From assembly GCA_963731205.1 (NCBI GenBank), contig CAVSUJ010000001.1, forward strand, positions 992,001-1,056,000: 64,000 bases of DNA, given 5' to 3'. The DNA is from DATAZK01 sp963731205 (GTDB taxonomy: Bacteria; Actinomycetota; Actinomycetes; Frankiales; Frankiaceae). The notes below the pieces were generated by a model. It was given only the letters and a program-made list of their open reading frames with translations, was not told the origin of the DNA and did not search any database. The position numbers and the translations under genes are program-made. Below are positions 1 through 7,562 of this stretch, piece after piece. How positions within the stretch are numbered: position 1 is the stretch's first letter; every line of letters starts with the position of its first letter.

Positions 1-240
1 GGGGATAGGAGCCAGCACCAGCTCAGCGCTTGCGGACCCGGCCGGCCCCGCTGATCTCGTGGGACTGGCATCGCTGCCGGTGCCCAACGCCATCGCCGAA
101 GCGGACGCCCACCACTGGCCGGACTCGAACCAGTGCTCCAGTACGTCATTGACGACGTACAGCCGAGAGCGCCAGAGGAACTGCGCCGGCGCATCGTCGC
201 GCCGGCGAACATCGATCGGCTCGGCATGACGCCTACCCAT
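1..240 (-). CDS. DUF6504 family protein, C-terminus beyond the window
   Basis: The reading frame starts at ATG 240 and stays open for 80 codons to the left edge, so the C-terminus lies outside. A strong ribosome site (GGGGAGGAGG) sits about 8 nt upstream of the ATG. The protein has a basic start (MGRRHAEPIDVRRR), then a segment reading FLWRSRLYVVNDVLEHWFES and shortly afterwards WW. The W-R-x-R-L-Y-x-V-x-x-V-L pattern is what I know from small actinobacterial DUF6504 proteins, which often lie near error-prone polymerase genes. That neighbour is not visible here. The function is unknown. The family call rests on pattern memory only. Confidence 0.6.
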   Translation of the reverse strand, partial: MGRRHAEPIDVRRRDDAPAQFLWRSRLYVVNDVLEHWFESGQWWASASAMALGTGSDASPTRSAGPAGSASAELVLAPIP

Positions 241-452
241 GAACGCCTCCTCCCCGAGACACCGGCCGGCCATAAACCGCTGGGCTCGCCTGGGGAAGGC
301 GACGATGCCGGCAGGCAGCGCCGCTTCCCCACGACGCCGCCTGCCGACTGCTCCCGCTCGCCCGTACGCTGGATGGGAACGCTGCGAGCTGGTGTACCGA
401 ACATACGTTCGATGGGGCGGCGGGTCAAGCCGTTCAGCGCTGAAGAGGCCGA

Positions 453-641
453 TCAGCCGGCGGTGGGCGGCGCGCCGCTCCCGTCCGATCGCAAAACGAA
501 GCGGCGATTGCAGGAGTGACACCACCAGCCGCCGCGCTCCCCTACCGGCTCGAGGTCTTCCTCGCCGCAGTAAGGGCAATAGAACGGGACCGCGCGCTCG
601 CCGCCTGGGGAGACGGCACCCGAACCGGCGGGCGTGGTCAC
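453..641 (-). CDS. Small zinc-ribbon protein linked to sulfite reductase
   Basis: This 62-residue protein starts at GTG 641, 13 bp after the sulfite reductase stop, and reads in the same direction, so the two are probably co-transcribed. It contains two C-x2-C pairs (FYCPYC at about residues 20-25 and WCHSC at about 40-44) separated by roughly 15 residues, which is a classic zinc ribbon. It ends in a basic patch and a flexible Gly/Pro tail. Small zinc-ribbon proteins next to assimilatory sulfite reductase are common in actinobacteria, often annotated as insertion element protein, although there is no transposon here. Its role may be metal or cofactor handling for the reductase, but this is inference. 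Confidence 0.75.
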   Translation of the reverse strand: MTTPAGSGAVSPGGERAVPFYCPYCGEEDLEPVGERGGWWCHSCNRRFVLRSDGSGAPPTAG

Positions 642-654
642 GCGATGACCTGAC

Positions 655-2292
655 TCAGACCAGGACCGACTCGTCGGCCCGGCGCACCCAGGCCGCGAAG
701 CTCTCGCCCTCGGCGCGATCGGACTGGAAGGTCAGCAGGATCCGCTCGACGAAATCCGGGAGGTCGCGCGCCGTGACCTTCAGCCCGCGCACCTTGCGTC
801 CGAGCGCCGCCTCGACGCCGAGCGAGCCGCCGAGATGGATCTGAAATCCCTCGTCGCCGCCGATCAACGAGCCCTTCAGGCCGATGTCGGCGACCTGGAA
901 ACGGGCGCAGGCATTGGGGCAGCCGTTGACGTTGATCCCGATCGGCTCGTCGAAGTCGGGCATGCGGCGCTCGAGCTCGTCGATGAGCTCGCTGGCCAGC
1001 GCCTTCGTCTCGACGATCGCCAGCTTGCAGAACTCCAGGCCGGTGCACGCCATGGTCGAGCGACGGAACGACGACGGGAAGACCTGCAGATCGATCGCCG
1101 CCAGCTCGGCCACGAGCGCGTCGACGTCGGTGACGCCCATGATGATCATCTTCTGCTCGGTGGTGGTGCGCACCTCACCGGAACCGAAACGGTCGGACAG
1201 CTCGGCGATCTGGCGCAGCAGGGCGCCGGACACCCGCCCGACGCGCGGGGCGAACCCGACCGCCGACGTGCCGTCGCGCAGTGGGGTGACGCCCACGTGA
1301 TCGCGGCGCTTGGCGCGCGGCGCCTCGGGGGCGGGCCCGTCGGGCAGCGGGAAGCCGAGGTACTCCTTCTCCAGCACCTCGCGGAACCGCTCCGGCCCCC
1401 AATCGGAGACCAGGAACTTCAGCCGCGCGCGATTGCGTGAGCGCCGGTAACCGTAATCACGGAAGATCGAGACCACGCCGGCCCACACCTCGGGCAGCTG
1501 CTCCTCGGTGACGAACACGCCGAGCCGCACCGCGAGCTTGGGATTGGTCGACAGACCGCCGCCGACCCACAGATCGAAGCCGGGGATGCCGTCAGGACCG
1601 ACGACGCCCACGAACGAGATGTCGTTGATCTCGTGCACAGTGCAACGGTCGGGGCAGCCGGAGACCGCGGACTTGAACTTGCGCGGCAGGTTGGAGAACT
1701 CGGGGGAGCCGACGTGGCGCCGGGCGACCTCGGCGATCGCCGCCGTGCCGTCGATGATCTCGTTGGCGTCATCCCCGGCGAGAGGGCAGCCCAGGATCAC
1801 GCGCGGGGTGTCGCCGCAGGCCTCGGTGGTGGACAGCCCGGTCGACTCCAGCCGTTGCCAGATCGCGGGCATGTCTTCGATACGTATCCAGTGCAGCTGG
1901 ATGTTCTGGCGATCCGTGACATCGGCGGTGTCGCGGCCGTACTCGGTGCTGACATCGGCGATCGCGCGCAACTGCTCGGAGGTCAGCCGCCCGCCGTCGA
2001 TCCGGACGCGCAACATGAAGAACTTGTCGTCGAGCTCCTCGGGCTCGAGCGAGCCGGTGAGCCCGCCACCGATACCCGGGCGGCGCTGCGTGTAGAGCCC
2101 CCACCAGCGCATCCGGCCACGCAGATCGCTCGGGTCGATCGCGTCGAAGCCGCGGTAGGCATAGACATTTTCGATGCGCTGCCGGACATTGAGCCCGTCG
2201 TCGTCCTTCTTGAAACGCTCGTTGGGGTTGAGCGGCTCACGATGACCCAGAGCCCACTGGCCCTGACCGGTGCTGCGCTGCGGCGCGGGCAT
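655..2292 (-). CDS. sirA: Ferredoxin-dependent sulfite (nitrite) reductase
   Basis: The 545-residue cytoplasmic enzyme carries out the six-electron reduction of sulfite to sulfide, or of nitrite to ammonia, using siroheme and a [4Fe-4S] cluster. The cluster/siroheme cysteines are visible near the C-terminus as A-C-T-G-L-E-F-C (C-x5-C) and N-G-C-P-N-A-C (C-x3-C). The N-terminal half carries the family pattern W-W-G-L-Y-T-Q-R and a D-R-Q-N-I-Q-L-H-W substrate motif. I chose ATG 2292 because AAGGGAAGGA lies upstream and the protein then begins with the usual P-A-P-Q-R; the frame is open to 2472. Divergent cysH and a downstream siroheme chelatase favour sulfite as the substrate. A pure nitrite reductase cannot be excluded from sequence alone. 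Confidence 0.9.
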   Translation of the reverse strand: MPAPQRSTGQGQWALGHREPLNPNERFKKDDDGLNVRQRIENVYAYRGFDAIDPSDLRGRMRWWGLYTQRRPGIGGGLTGSLEPEELDDKFFMLRVRIDGGRLTSEQLRAIADVSTEYGRDTADVTDRQNIQLHWIRIEDMPAIWQRLESTGLSTTEACGDTPRVILGCPLAGDDANEIIDGTAAIAEVARRHVGSPEFSNLPRKFKSAVSGCPDRCTVHEINDISFVGVVGPDGIPGFDLWVGGGLSTNPKLAVRLGVFVTEEQLPEVWAGVVSIFRDYGYRRSRNRARLKFLVSDWGPERFREVLEKEYLGFPLPDGPAPEAPRAKRRDHVGVTPLRDGTSAVGFAPRVGRVSGALLRQIAELSDRFGSGEVRTTTEQKMIIMGVTDVDALVAELAAIDLQVFPSSFRRSTMACTGLEFCKLAIVETKALASELIDELERRMPDFDEPIGINVNGCPNACARFQVADIGLKGSLIGGDEGFQIHLGGSLGVEAALGRKVRGLKVTARDLPDFVERILLTFQSDRAEGESFAAWVRRADESVLV

Positions 2293-2333
2293 GCGGGTGG
2301 GTCCTTCCCTTGAAAATCCGAAGATCTGGACGA

Positions 2334-2346
2334 CATACGTTGTATG
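2334..2346. promoter_or_regulatory. Dyad CATAC-GTT-GTATG upstream of sirA
   Basis: A perfect 5-bp inverted repeat with a 3-bp spacer lies about 45 bp upstream of the sirA start, in the divergent sirA/cysH intergenic region. The position suits a repressor or activator site for sulfur control. A 13-bp dyad can easily arise by chance and I recognise no regulator consensus. Confidence 0.2.
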
Positions 2347-2551
2347 CGACGAAGCGGGCTGCCTGGGCCGCGCTTTCGCACTCGTACGGCCCCGGGGCGG
2401 GCGATCACCGCTCTGCTGACTCATGACGAGTCTCGCACAAGAGGCACTCGCGGCGAGTGTGACCGCGATCATGCGTGATCATGGAACGGCGTCGCGTGAG
2501 TATCGGCGCGGGGTGGCAACCCCCTCGGGAATAACGGCGCGGCCGTCGTTG

Positions 2552-2557
2552 TACTGT
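2552..2557 (+). promoter_or_regulatory. Putative -10 box of the cysH leader transcript
   Basis: TACTGT (TANNNT type) ends 6 nt before GTG 2564, the first possible start of the leader peptide. This is the spacing expected if transcription starts on the start codon itself, giving a leaderless mRNA. No clear -35 box is visible. Similar boxes with the same spacing precede several other genes in the window. Confidence 0.4.
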
Positions 2558-2563
2558 TGCTTC

Positions 2564-2632
2564 GTGTCCTTGATGCTCGTAGCGCGGCTGCATGTCGATC
2601 TGCAGCGCGTCTCGAGCGCGGTCTGTCGGTAG
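2564..2632 (+). CDS. Cysteine leader peptide upstream of cysH
   Basis: A 22-codon reading frame (or 19 codons from ATG 2573) ends with the sequence LVARLHVDLQRVSSAVCR. I recognise this as the conserved actinobacterial leader peptide found upstream of sulfur assimilation genes, usually of the form R-x-H-V-D-L-x-R-x-x-S-A-x-C. The cysteine codon lies two codons before the stop, so slow translation under cysteine limitation could be sensed there. The stop is 72 bp before the cysH start and is followed within 8 bp by a perfect hairpin. The likely role is attenuation of the cysH operon by charged cysteinyl-tRNA. Assignment rests on the motif and position; the mechanism is inferred. Confidence 0.75.
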   Translation: MSLMLVARLHVDLQRVSSAVCR

Positions 2633-2640
2633 CGGTAGCT

Positions 2641-2662
2641 GACGCGTCACCTATGACGCGTC
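2641..2662 (+). promoter_or_regulatory. Hairpin between leader peptide and cysH
   Basis: GACGCGTCA and TGACGCGTC form a perfect 9-bp inverted repeat around a 4-nt loop, starting 8 bp after the leader-peptide stop and ending about 40 bp before the cysH start. No T-run follows, so it is not a textbook intrinsic terminator. A Rho-linked or anti-antiterminator role fits a cysteine attenuator. A DNA-level operator is the alternative. Confidence 0.55.
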
Positions 2663-2704
2663 CCTCCCGCGCCCTCCCCCGACCGGACCTCTCAAAGGAC
2701 CTCT

Positions 2705-3397
2705 GTGACCTGCCTCGATCTGACAACGATGTCGCCGCGCGAGCTCGCCGAGCGCGCCGGTGAGGAGCTCGAGGGCGCACCCCCGCTCGAGGTGCTGCGC
2801 TGGGCGGTAGACCGCTTCAGCTCCCGCTTCGCGATCACCGCCTCCATGCAGGACACCGTGATCCTGCACATGAGCTCGCGCATCGACCACAGCATCCCCG
2901 TGATCTTTCTCGACACCGGCTACCACTTCGCCGAGACGATCGGCACGGCCGACGCCGTGGAGACGGTCTATGACCTGAACCTGCTCCGCGTGCGCCCGCA
3001 GCTCACGGTGCAGGAGCAGGACGCCACCTACGGCAAGGACCTGTTCGCCCGCGATCCCGACGCCTGCTGCCGGATGCGAAAGGTTCGCCCGCTCGAGTCG
3101 GCCCTGCGCAGCTACGACGCGTACGCCTCGGGTATCCGGCGCGAGGAGAGCGATTCGCGCGCCAACGCCCGCGTCGTCGAGTGGGACGAGACCCGCAACA
3201 AGGTCAAGATCAATCCGCTCGTCGGCTGGTCACAAGAGCAGATCGACGAGTACATCGATGCCCACGGCGTCCTGGTCAACCCGCTGCTGACCGACGGCTA
3301 CGGAAGCGTCGGCTGCGCGCCTTGCACCCGCCCGGGAGCCGGCCGCGCCGGGCGCTGGGCCGGCCAGAACAAGGTGGAGTGCGGTCTGCACGTCTGA
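2705..3397 (+). CDS. cysH: Adenylyl-sulfate (APS) reductase, [4Fe-4S] type
   Basis: The 230-residue cytoplasmic enzyme reduces activated sulfate (APS) to sulfite with thioredoxin, the step before sirA. The adenylyl-binding part contains the FLDTGYHFAET region. The iron-sulfur signature is complete: D-A-C-C-R-M-R-K-V-R-P-L in the middle and G-C-A-P-C-T near the C-terminus, then the catalytic tail V-E-C-G-L-H. The cluster cysteines distinguish APS reductases from the cluster-free PAPS reductases. I use GTG 2705 because AAAGGAC lies just upstream; ATG 2729 is an alternative. A cysteine leader peptide and hairpin precede it, so control by cysteine supply is likely. The cbiX-like chelatase follows after only a few bases. 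Confidence 0.93.
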   Translation: MTCLDLTTMSPRELAERAGEELEGAPPLEVLRWAVDRFSSRFAITASMQDTVILHMSSRIDHSIPVIFLDTGYHFAETIGTADAVETVYDLNLLRVRPQLTVQEQDATYGKDLFARDPDACCRMRKVRPLESALRSYDAYASGIRREESDSRANARVVEWDETRNKVKINPLVGWSQEQIDEYIDAHGVLVNPLLTDGYGSVGCAPCTRPGAGRAGRWAGQNKVECGLHV

Positions 3398-3401
3398 GCG
3401 G

Positions 3402-4121
3402 CTGAGCTCGGACGACCTCGGGCCGGCGGATGTCGTTCTCGTCGGTCACGGCAGTCGTGACCCGGAAGCCGGCATTGTGCTGCGGCGGCTTCGTGATGCG
3501 GTAGCTGCCCGGCTGCCCTCGGTACGCGTCGCGTTGGCGTGGATCGAACTCGACACCCCGCTCCTGCGCGAGCTCATCGGGCCGCCTGAAGAGGCGGATC
3601 CACAGCGCACCCCGGTCGTCATCCCGCTTCTGCTTTCCCGTGGGACACACGTCACCCGCGACCTGCCGGGCAGCGCCACCCCGCCGCTCGGACCCGATCC
3701 GATGCTCACGAAAATGCTGCTGGACCGTTTGCGCGAAGCCGGCGTCGCCGCGGGCCGTCCGCTCGTGCTGGCGGCCGCCGGATCGGCAGATCCGCTCGGG
3801 ACCTTGGACGTGTCACGACAGGCCGAAATGCTCGAACGCGCTTGGGGGGCTCCGGTGCGGGCCGGTTTCGTGACGAGCGAACCCTCACTGACCACTGCCG
3901 GCGAAAGGGCCACCGCCGCCGCCCGCATCACACCGGAAGATGCCGTTTCACCTGCACTTTCACCAGCCGCGGTGGTGAGCTATTTTCTTGCGCCCGGCCG
4001 ATTGCCGAGCAGCGCTCGGCCGGATACCGAGCATCTGGGGAGCCATCCGGAACTCGTCGAATTAGTCCTGATGCGCTATCGGGCGGCTGCTCCGGACGGC
4101 GTAACCCGGTTGGGCCTGTAG
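3402..4121 (+). CDS. cbiX: CbiX-type sirohydrochlorin chelatase, probable CTG start
   Basis: The protein (about 239 residues) belongs to the CbiX/SirB family that inserts Fe2+ (or Co2+) into sirohydrochlorin. Iron insertion would make siroheme for the neighbouring sulfite reductase. The hallmark G-H-G-S-R-D-P-E-A motif lies near the N-terminus, with a second half containing P-L-L-L-S-R-G-T-H. The first in-frame ATG or GTG (GTG 3477) lies after this motif and would remove it. The only plausible start that keeps the motif in frame just after cysH is CTG 3402, giving an N-terminus MSSDDLGPADVVLVGHGSRD. It begins 4 bp after the cysH stop, so translational coupling may permit the weak start codon. 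Confidence 0.75.
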   Translation: MSSDDLGPADVVLVGHGSRDPEAGIVLRRLRDAVAARLPSVRVALAWIELDTPLLRELIGPPEEADPQRTPVVIPLLLSRGTHVTRDLPGSATPPLGPDPMLTKMLLDRLREAGVAAGRPLVLAAAGSADPLGTLDVSRQAEMLERAWGAPVRAGFVTSEPSLTTAGERATAAARITPEDAVSPALSPAAVVSYFLAPGRLPSSARPDTEHLGSHPELVELVLMRYRAAAPDGVTRLGL

Positions 4122-4160
4122 GCGGACTCATGCCGTGCCGAAATAGGTGGTGTGGCTGGT

Positions 4161-4571
4161 ATGCAAACGGTGATCCGCCCGGCAGCAGTGCTGCCGGAAC
4201 ATGCTGTACGGCTGATCATGCCCGCTCTCGAGCGCCTTGACGTCTCCAAGGGCGGTGTGTGGCTGACGACCCCCACTCTGTGGCAGCGCTACAGCCGTCC
4301 GTGGGATGGCCCGCTGGGCAGTCACGGCACCTCAGAACTCGTCGGGTCGATCGCCATCGTCTACGGCACACCGACCCGCCAGAGCATCACGGTCTACCGG
4401 GCCGCTGTGACCGAGATCGGCGTCGCCGCGGGCTGGACCACCGACAGCTTGTGCGATGAGGCCTTCAGCTATGCGGGCCTGACGCTGGCCAACTGCCCGC
4501 GCGCCGCCCTCGCCACGCCGCCGGCCCGCGATCCTTTCAAGGACACCTCGCTCACCCGAGTCCCCGAGTAA
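4161..4571 (+). CDS. Conserved hypothetical protein
   Basis: A soluble protein of about 136 residues with no signal peptide or membrane segment. It contains the stretch GGVWLTTPTLWQRYSRPWDG and a later segment rich in small residues around two cysteines (SLCDEAF and ANCPRAA). ATG 4161 has AGGTGG about 10 nt upstream; GTG 4152 is also possible but too close to that site. It lies between the siroheme chelatase and the carotenoid operon on the same strand, about 25 bp before the crtA-like gene. I do not recognise the family and assign no function. Confidence 0.6.
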   Translation: MQTVIRPAAVLPEHAVRLIMPALERLDVSKGGVWLTTPTLWQRYSRPWDGPLGSHGTSELVGSIAIVYGTPTRQSITVYRAAVTEIGVAAGWTTDSLCDEAFSYAGLTLANCPRAALATPPARDPFKDTSLTRVPE

Positions 4572-4596
4572 CACCCGCCTCGGGCAAGCTGGTCCG

Positions 4597-5349
4597 GTGC
4601 AGGACGCGCCGGCTCTGGTCACGTTTCACCTGTGGGGTGTCGCGCGCCGTCACATCCCCTGGGCTCTCAGCCGCATGATCCGCCACCGTTCCGCGCTGCG
4701 CCGGGTGCCGGGGCTGCGCTTTGCCCGCCTGCTCGGCACCGGTCACGGGCGCAGCTTCACGCCGGCCGACGCCGATCCGCGGCACTGGGCGCTGCTCGCC
4801 GCCTGGGACACTCCGGAGCACGCAGCGGCCTTCGACACCAACGGCGTCGTCCGAGCGTGGGACGCACATGCCGTCGAGCGTTGGAGGGTGGCACTCTCGC
4901 CGGTGTCGTCGGTGGGCTCGTGGTCCGGACAGACGCCATTCGGTCCCCACCGCAGTGACCGGCCGACCCGGTCGCCCGGAGCGCCCTGCGCTGTCCTGAC
5001 CCGCGCCCGGTTGTCACCGCGGAAGGCCGTCGCTTTCTGGCGGGCGACCCCGCCCGTCGCCGCCACCGTCGCCACCGCACCCGGACTGCGCTTCGCCCGC
5101 GGCATCGGCGAAGCACCCGTCGGGCTGCAGGCGACCTTCAGCGTCTGGGACGAGCCGGCGGCGGCATCAGCTTTCGCCTACGTCAGCCCAGCCCATCGCG
5201 CCGTGGTCGACCGGACCGGACCGGAGGGGTGGTATTCCGAGCAACTCTTCGCCCGGTTTGCTGTGATTGACGCGAGAGGCGAGGTCGACGGACGCGACCC
5301 GCTGGCGGCTGATCCGGTGGAAAGCGGTGCAGGTGGACAGCTCGGCTGA
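4597..5349 (+). CDS. crtA: CrtA-like (spheroidene monooxygenase family) protein
   Basis: The 250-residue protein resembles the CrtA family, which oxidises the acyclic end of carotenoids in purple bacteria and recurs as a monooxygenase-annotated gene in actinobacterial carotenoid clusters. Family-like stretches are GLRFARLLGTGHGRSFTPAD, followed by a W-A-L-L-A-A-W-D segment, then AVLTRARLSPRKAVAFWRAT in the second half. Both halves contain a G-L-R-F-A-R motif, suggesting an internal duplication. It starts at GTG 4597 with no strong ribosome site and overlaps the next gene by 17 bp, so it heads the carotenoid operon. Its real substrate here is unknown; ketolation at C2 of a linear end group is the family activity. 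Confidence 0.7.
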   Translation: MQDAPALVTFHLWGVARRHIPWALSRMIRHRSALRRVPGLRFARLLGTGHGRSFTPADADPRHWALLAAWDTPEHAAAFDTNGVVRAWDAHAVERWRVALSPVSSVGSWSGQTPFGPHRSDRPTRSPGAPCAVLTRARLSPRKAVAFWRATPPVAATVATAPGLRFARGIGEAPVGLQATFSVWDEPAAASAFAYVSPAHRAVVDRTGPEGWYSEQLFARFAVIDARGEVDGRDPLAADPVESGAGGQLG

Positions 5350-5917
5350 GAGGCACCAGGAGGTGCGACTCGAACGCTGGGGTCCGGCGCAGATCAATGC
5401 CCGGATGACCGACGTGATGCGCGTGTACCGGCGTGCGTTCCTCGATGTCCACGAGGCGTTTCCGGCGCGGGCCGAGATCGAGCGCACCGCCCATGCGCGC
5501 AGCCATCTGCACCGCCCGGGCCTGCGGGCGGTCGCGGCGCTGGAAGGGGATCGCCTCGTCGGTATCGGATACGGCCAGCCCGGCGCCCCCGGGCAGTGGT
5601 GGCATGACGTCGTGGTCACGGCCGTCACCGAAATGGGCGGACATGACTTCGCCGAGGATTGGCTCGGCAGCTGCTTCGAGGTCGTGGAACTGCACGTGCT
5701 GCCGACCCACCAGGGCGCCGGGATCGGCCGGGAGGTCCTGCGCCTGCTGCTCACCGATTCCGGCCAGCGGACCGCGGCGTTGTCGGCGCTGGAGCCCGAC
5801 GGCAGCCGCGCGCGGCGGCTCTACACTGCCGAGGGTTTCGTGCCCCTGCTCTCGGACTTCCGGTTCCCCGGCGGACCGACGCGCTACGCCGTGCTCGCCA
5901 AACGCCTCCAGCCTTGA
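5333..5917 (+). CDS. GNAT acetyltransferase inside the carotenoid operon
   Basis: A 194-residue GNAT-fold N-acetyltransferase. The acetyl-CoA loop is visible as LHVLPTHQGAGIGREVLRLL (the Q/R-x-x-G-x-G/A pattern), followed by the usual S-A-L-E and A-R-R-L-Y-T-A-E-G-F segments near the C-terminus. I place the start at GTG 5333, overlapping the crtA-like stop; GTG 5327 is equally possible and longer forms would overlap more. Its stop shares one base with the crtO start (TGATG). Tight coupling on both sides suggests it is made together with the pathway enzymes. The substrate is unknown: it may modify the glycosylated carotenoid, an enzyme, or an unrelated amine. Confidence 0.8.
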   Translation: MDSSAERHQEVRLERWGPAQINARMTDVMRVYRRAFLDVHEAFPARAEIERTAHARSHLHRPGLRAVAALEGDRLVGIGYGQPGAPGQWWHDVVVTAVTEMGGHDFAEDWLGSCFEVVELHVLPTHQGAGIGREVLRLLLTDSGQRTAALSALEPDGSRARRLYTAEGFVPLLSDFRFPGGPTRYAVLAKRLQP

Positions 5918-7545
5918 TGGCTGCGTCTGACACAGCTGACACGGCTGATGTCGTCGTCATCGGCGCCGGACACAACGGACTCGTCGCCGCCTGCTATCTG
6001 GCGAAGGCCGGCCTGAGTGTGATCGTGGTCGAGCGCGACGACGTGATCGGCGGGGCCGTCTCGACTGTCGAACGCTTCCCGGGCTACCGGATCGATCGCG
6101 GCTCCAGCCTGCACGTCATGATCCGCTGGACCGGGATCACCGAGGAACTTCGGCTCGATGAGCACGGCCTGCGCTACCTCGAGTGCGACCCCTGGGGTTT
6201 CCAGCCGATCGCCGGCGCACCCGGCGGGGGCATCACCTTTCGCGTCGACCTGGACCGCACCTGCGCGTCGATCGAAGCGGTGTGCGGAGCAGCAGAAGCG
6301 CAGGCGTATCAGGATTTCGTACGCGATTGGACCCGCCGCACCGAGCCGATGATCGACGCCTTCAACGGTCCCCCGACGCCCGGGCGGATCGGGCGGGCGG
6401 CCTGGCGCGCCGGCAAGCACCTGTCGGTCAGCGGCATGGAGATCAGCCGGCAATTCCTGTCCTCCGGGGACGGCGTCCTCGATGAAACGTTTCGGGACGA
6501 GCGGCTCAAGGCGGCACTCGCCTGGATGGGTTCTCAATCGGGACCACCGATGTCGGAGCCCGGGACGGCGGGACACCTCGGCTGGAGCGCCATGCTCCAC
6601 CAGCGCCCGCCGGCGCGCCCCGTCGGCGGCTCGGGTGCGCTCACGGCGGCGTTGGCCGGCCGGCTGCGCGCGGACGGTGGACAGTTGCGGCTGGGCGACG
6701 CCGCCGCCTCCGTCGAGGTCGAACGCGGCCGGGTGAGCGCGGTCATCACCGCCGGTGGGGAGCGGCTGGCGACGAAGGTGGTCGTCTCGGCATGCCACGT
6801 GCTGACCACGCTGGAGCTCGCCCGAAGTGGCCTGCCGGCGGGGCTGACCGAGCGGGCCCGCCGGGCCGTGCGCGTCGGCAACGGCATCGGGGTCGCCTTG
6901 CGGCTCGCCACGACCGGGCTACCCACCTATCCGGACGCCCCATCCGACGTCCACTCCGGGCTCGGGTTGCTGGCGGCCGACCGCCGAGTGCTCGCGACGG
7001 CTTACGGCGACTATCTGGCCGGCAGGCCACCGGCGGCACCTCCCGTCGTCGTCATGGGTTTCTCGGCGCTCGACCCGTCGCTCTCCCCGCAGGGCCGGCA
7101 CGCCGTGACGGTCTGGGGGCAGTGGTACCCGTACGAACTGGCGGACACTGCAGCCAGCTGGGAGGGGCTGCGGGCGCAGACGACCGACCGGCTGCTGGCA
7201 GCGGTCGACGCGGCAGCGCCGGGATTCTCCGGCTCCGTCGAGCACGCGTATCTGCAGACGCCGCAGGACCTTCAGGACGAGTTGGGACTGCTGCGCGGCA
7301 ACGTCATGCATGTCGAGATGAGCCTGCCGTCGATGTTCGGCTGGCGTCCGCTGCCGGAGCTCTCCGGCTATCGGACTCCGCTCGCGGGCCTGTATCTGGC
7401 CGGCGCCTCCACCCATCCCGGGGGCGGCGTCTCCGGTGCCAGCGGGCGCAGCGCTGCCGGAGTCGTCCTGGCTGATCTGGAACGAGCGTCCCGGCGACGC
7501 CGGCTCCCCGTCCTCGGTGCACTTCATCGCCGGCAGCCCTCCTGA
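5917..7545 (+). CDS. crtO: CrtO-type carotenoid ketolase/desaturase family protein
   Basis: A 542-residue FAD-dependent amine-oxidase-fold enzyme. The N-terminal dinucleotide fold reads VVVIGAGHNGLVAACYLAKA, followed by the E-R-x-x-x-x-G-G-A pattern. The C-terminus carries LYLAGASTHPGGGVSGASGR, the second flavin motif. The GHNG variant and the S-G-A-S-G-R ending place it with CrtO-like beta-carotene ketolases rather than CrtI. CrtO adds a 4-keto group to beta-ionone rings, which fits the lycopene cyclase genes at 29.2-29.9 kb. The start codon overlaps the GNAT stop by one base. Substrate and position of oxidation are inferred from the family. Confidence 0.78.
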   Translation: MAASDTADTADVVVIGAGHNGLVAACYLAKAGLSVIVVERDDVIGGAVSTVERFPGYRIDRGSSLHVMIRWTGITEELRLDEHGLRYLECDPWGFQPIAGAPGGGITFRVDLDRTCASIEAVCGAAEAQAYQDFVRDWTRRTEPMIDAFNGPPTPGRIGRAAWRAGKHLSVSGMEISRQFLSSGDGVLDETFRDERLKAALAWMGSQSGPPMSEPGTAGHLGWSAMLHQRPPARPVGGSGALTAALAGRLRADGGQLRLGDAAASVEVERGRVSAVITAGGERLATKVVVSACHVLTTLELARSGLPAGLTERARRAVRVGNGIGVALRLATTGLPTYPDAPSDVHSGLGLLAADRRVLATAYGDYLAGRPPAAPPVVVMGFSALDPSLSPQGRHAVTVWGQWYPYELADTAASWEGLRAQTTDRLLAAVDAAAPGFSGSVEHAYLQTPQDLQDELGLLRGNVMHVEMSLPSMFGWRPLPELSGYRTPLAGLYLAGASTHPGGGVSGASGRSAAGVVLADLERASRRRRLPVLGALHRRQPS

Positions 7546-7562
7546 GCGCAGGTGAGCGCACT

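Noticed and set aside
115..160. tRNA-like T-arm (GGTTCGAGTCCGGCC on the minus strand)
   Set aside because: No matching acceptor, D or anticodon arms, and the bases are coding for the DUF6504 protein.
2405..2482. Minus-strand short frame MITHDRGHTRRECLLCETRH... upstream of sirA as a second cysteine leader
   Set aside because: It has two Cys codons but does not match the known leader motif and no hairpin follows at the right place.
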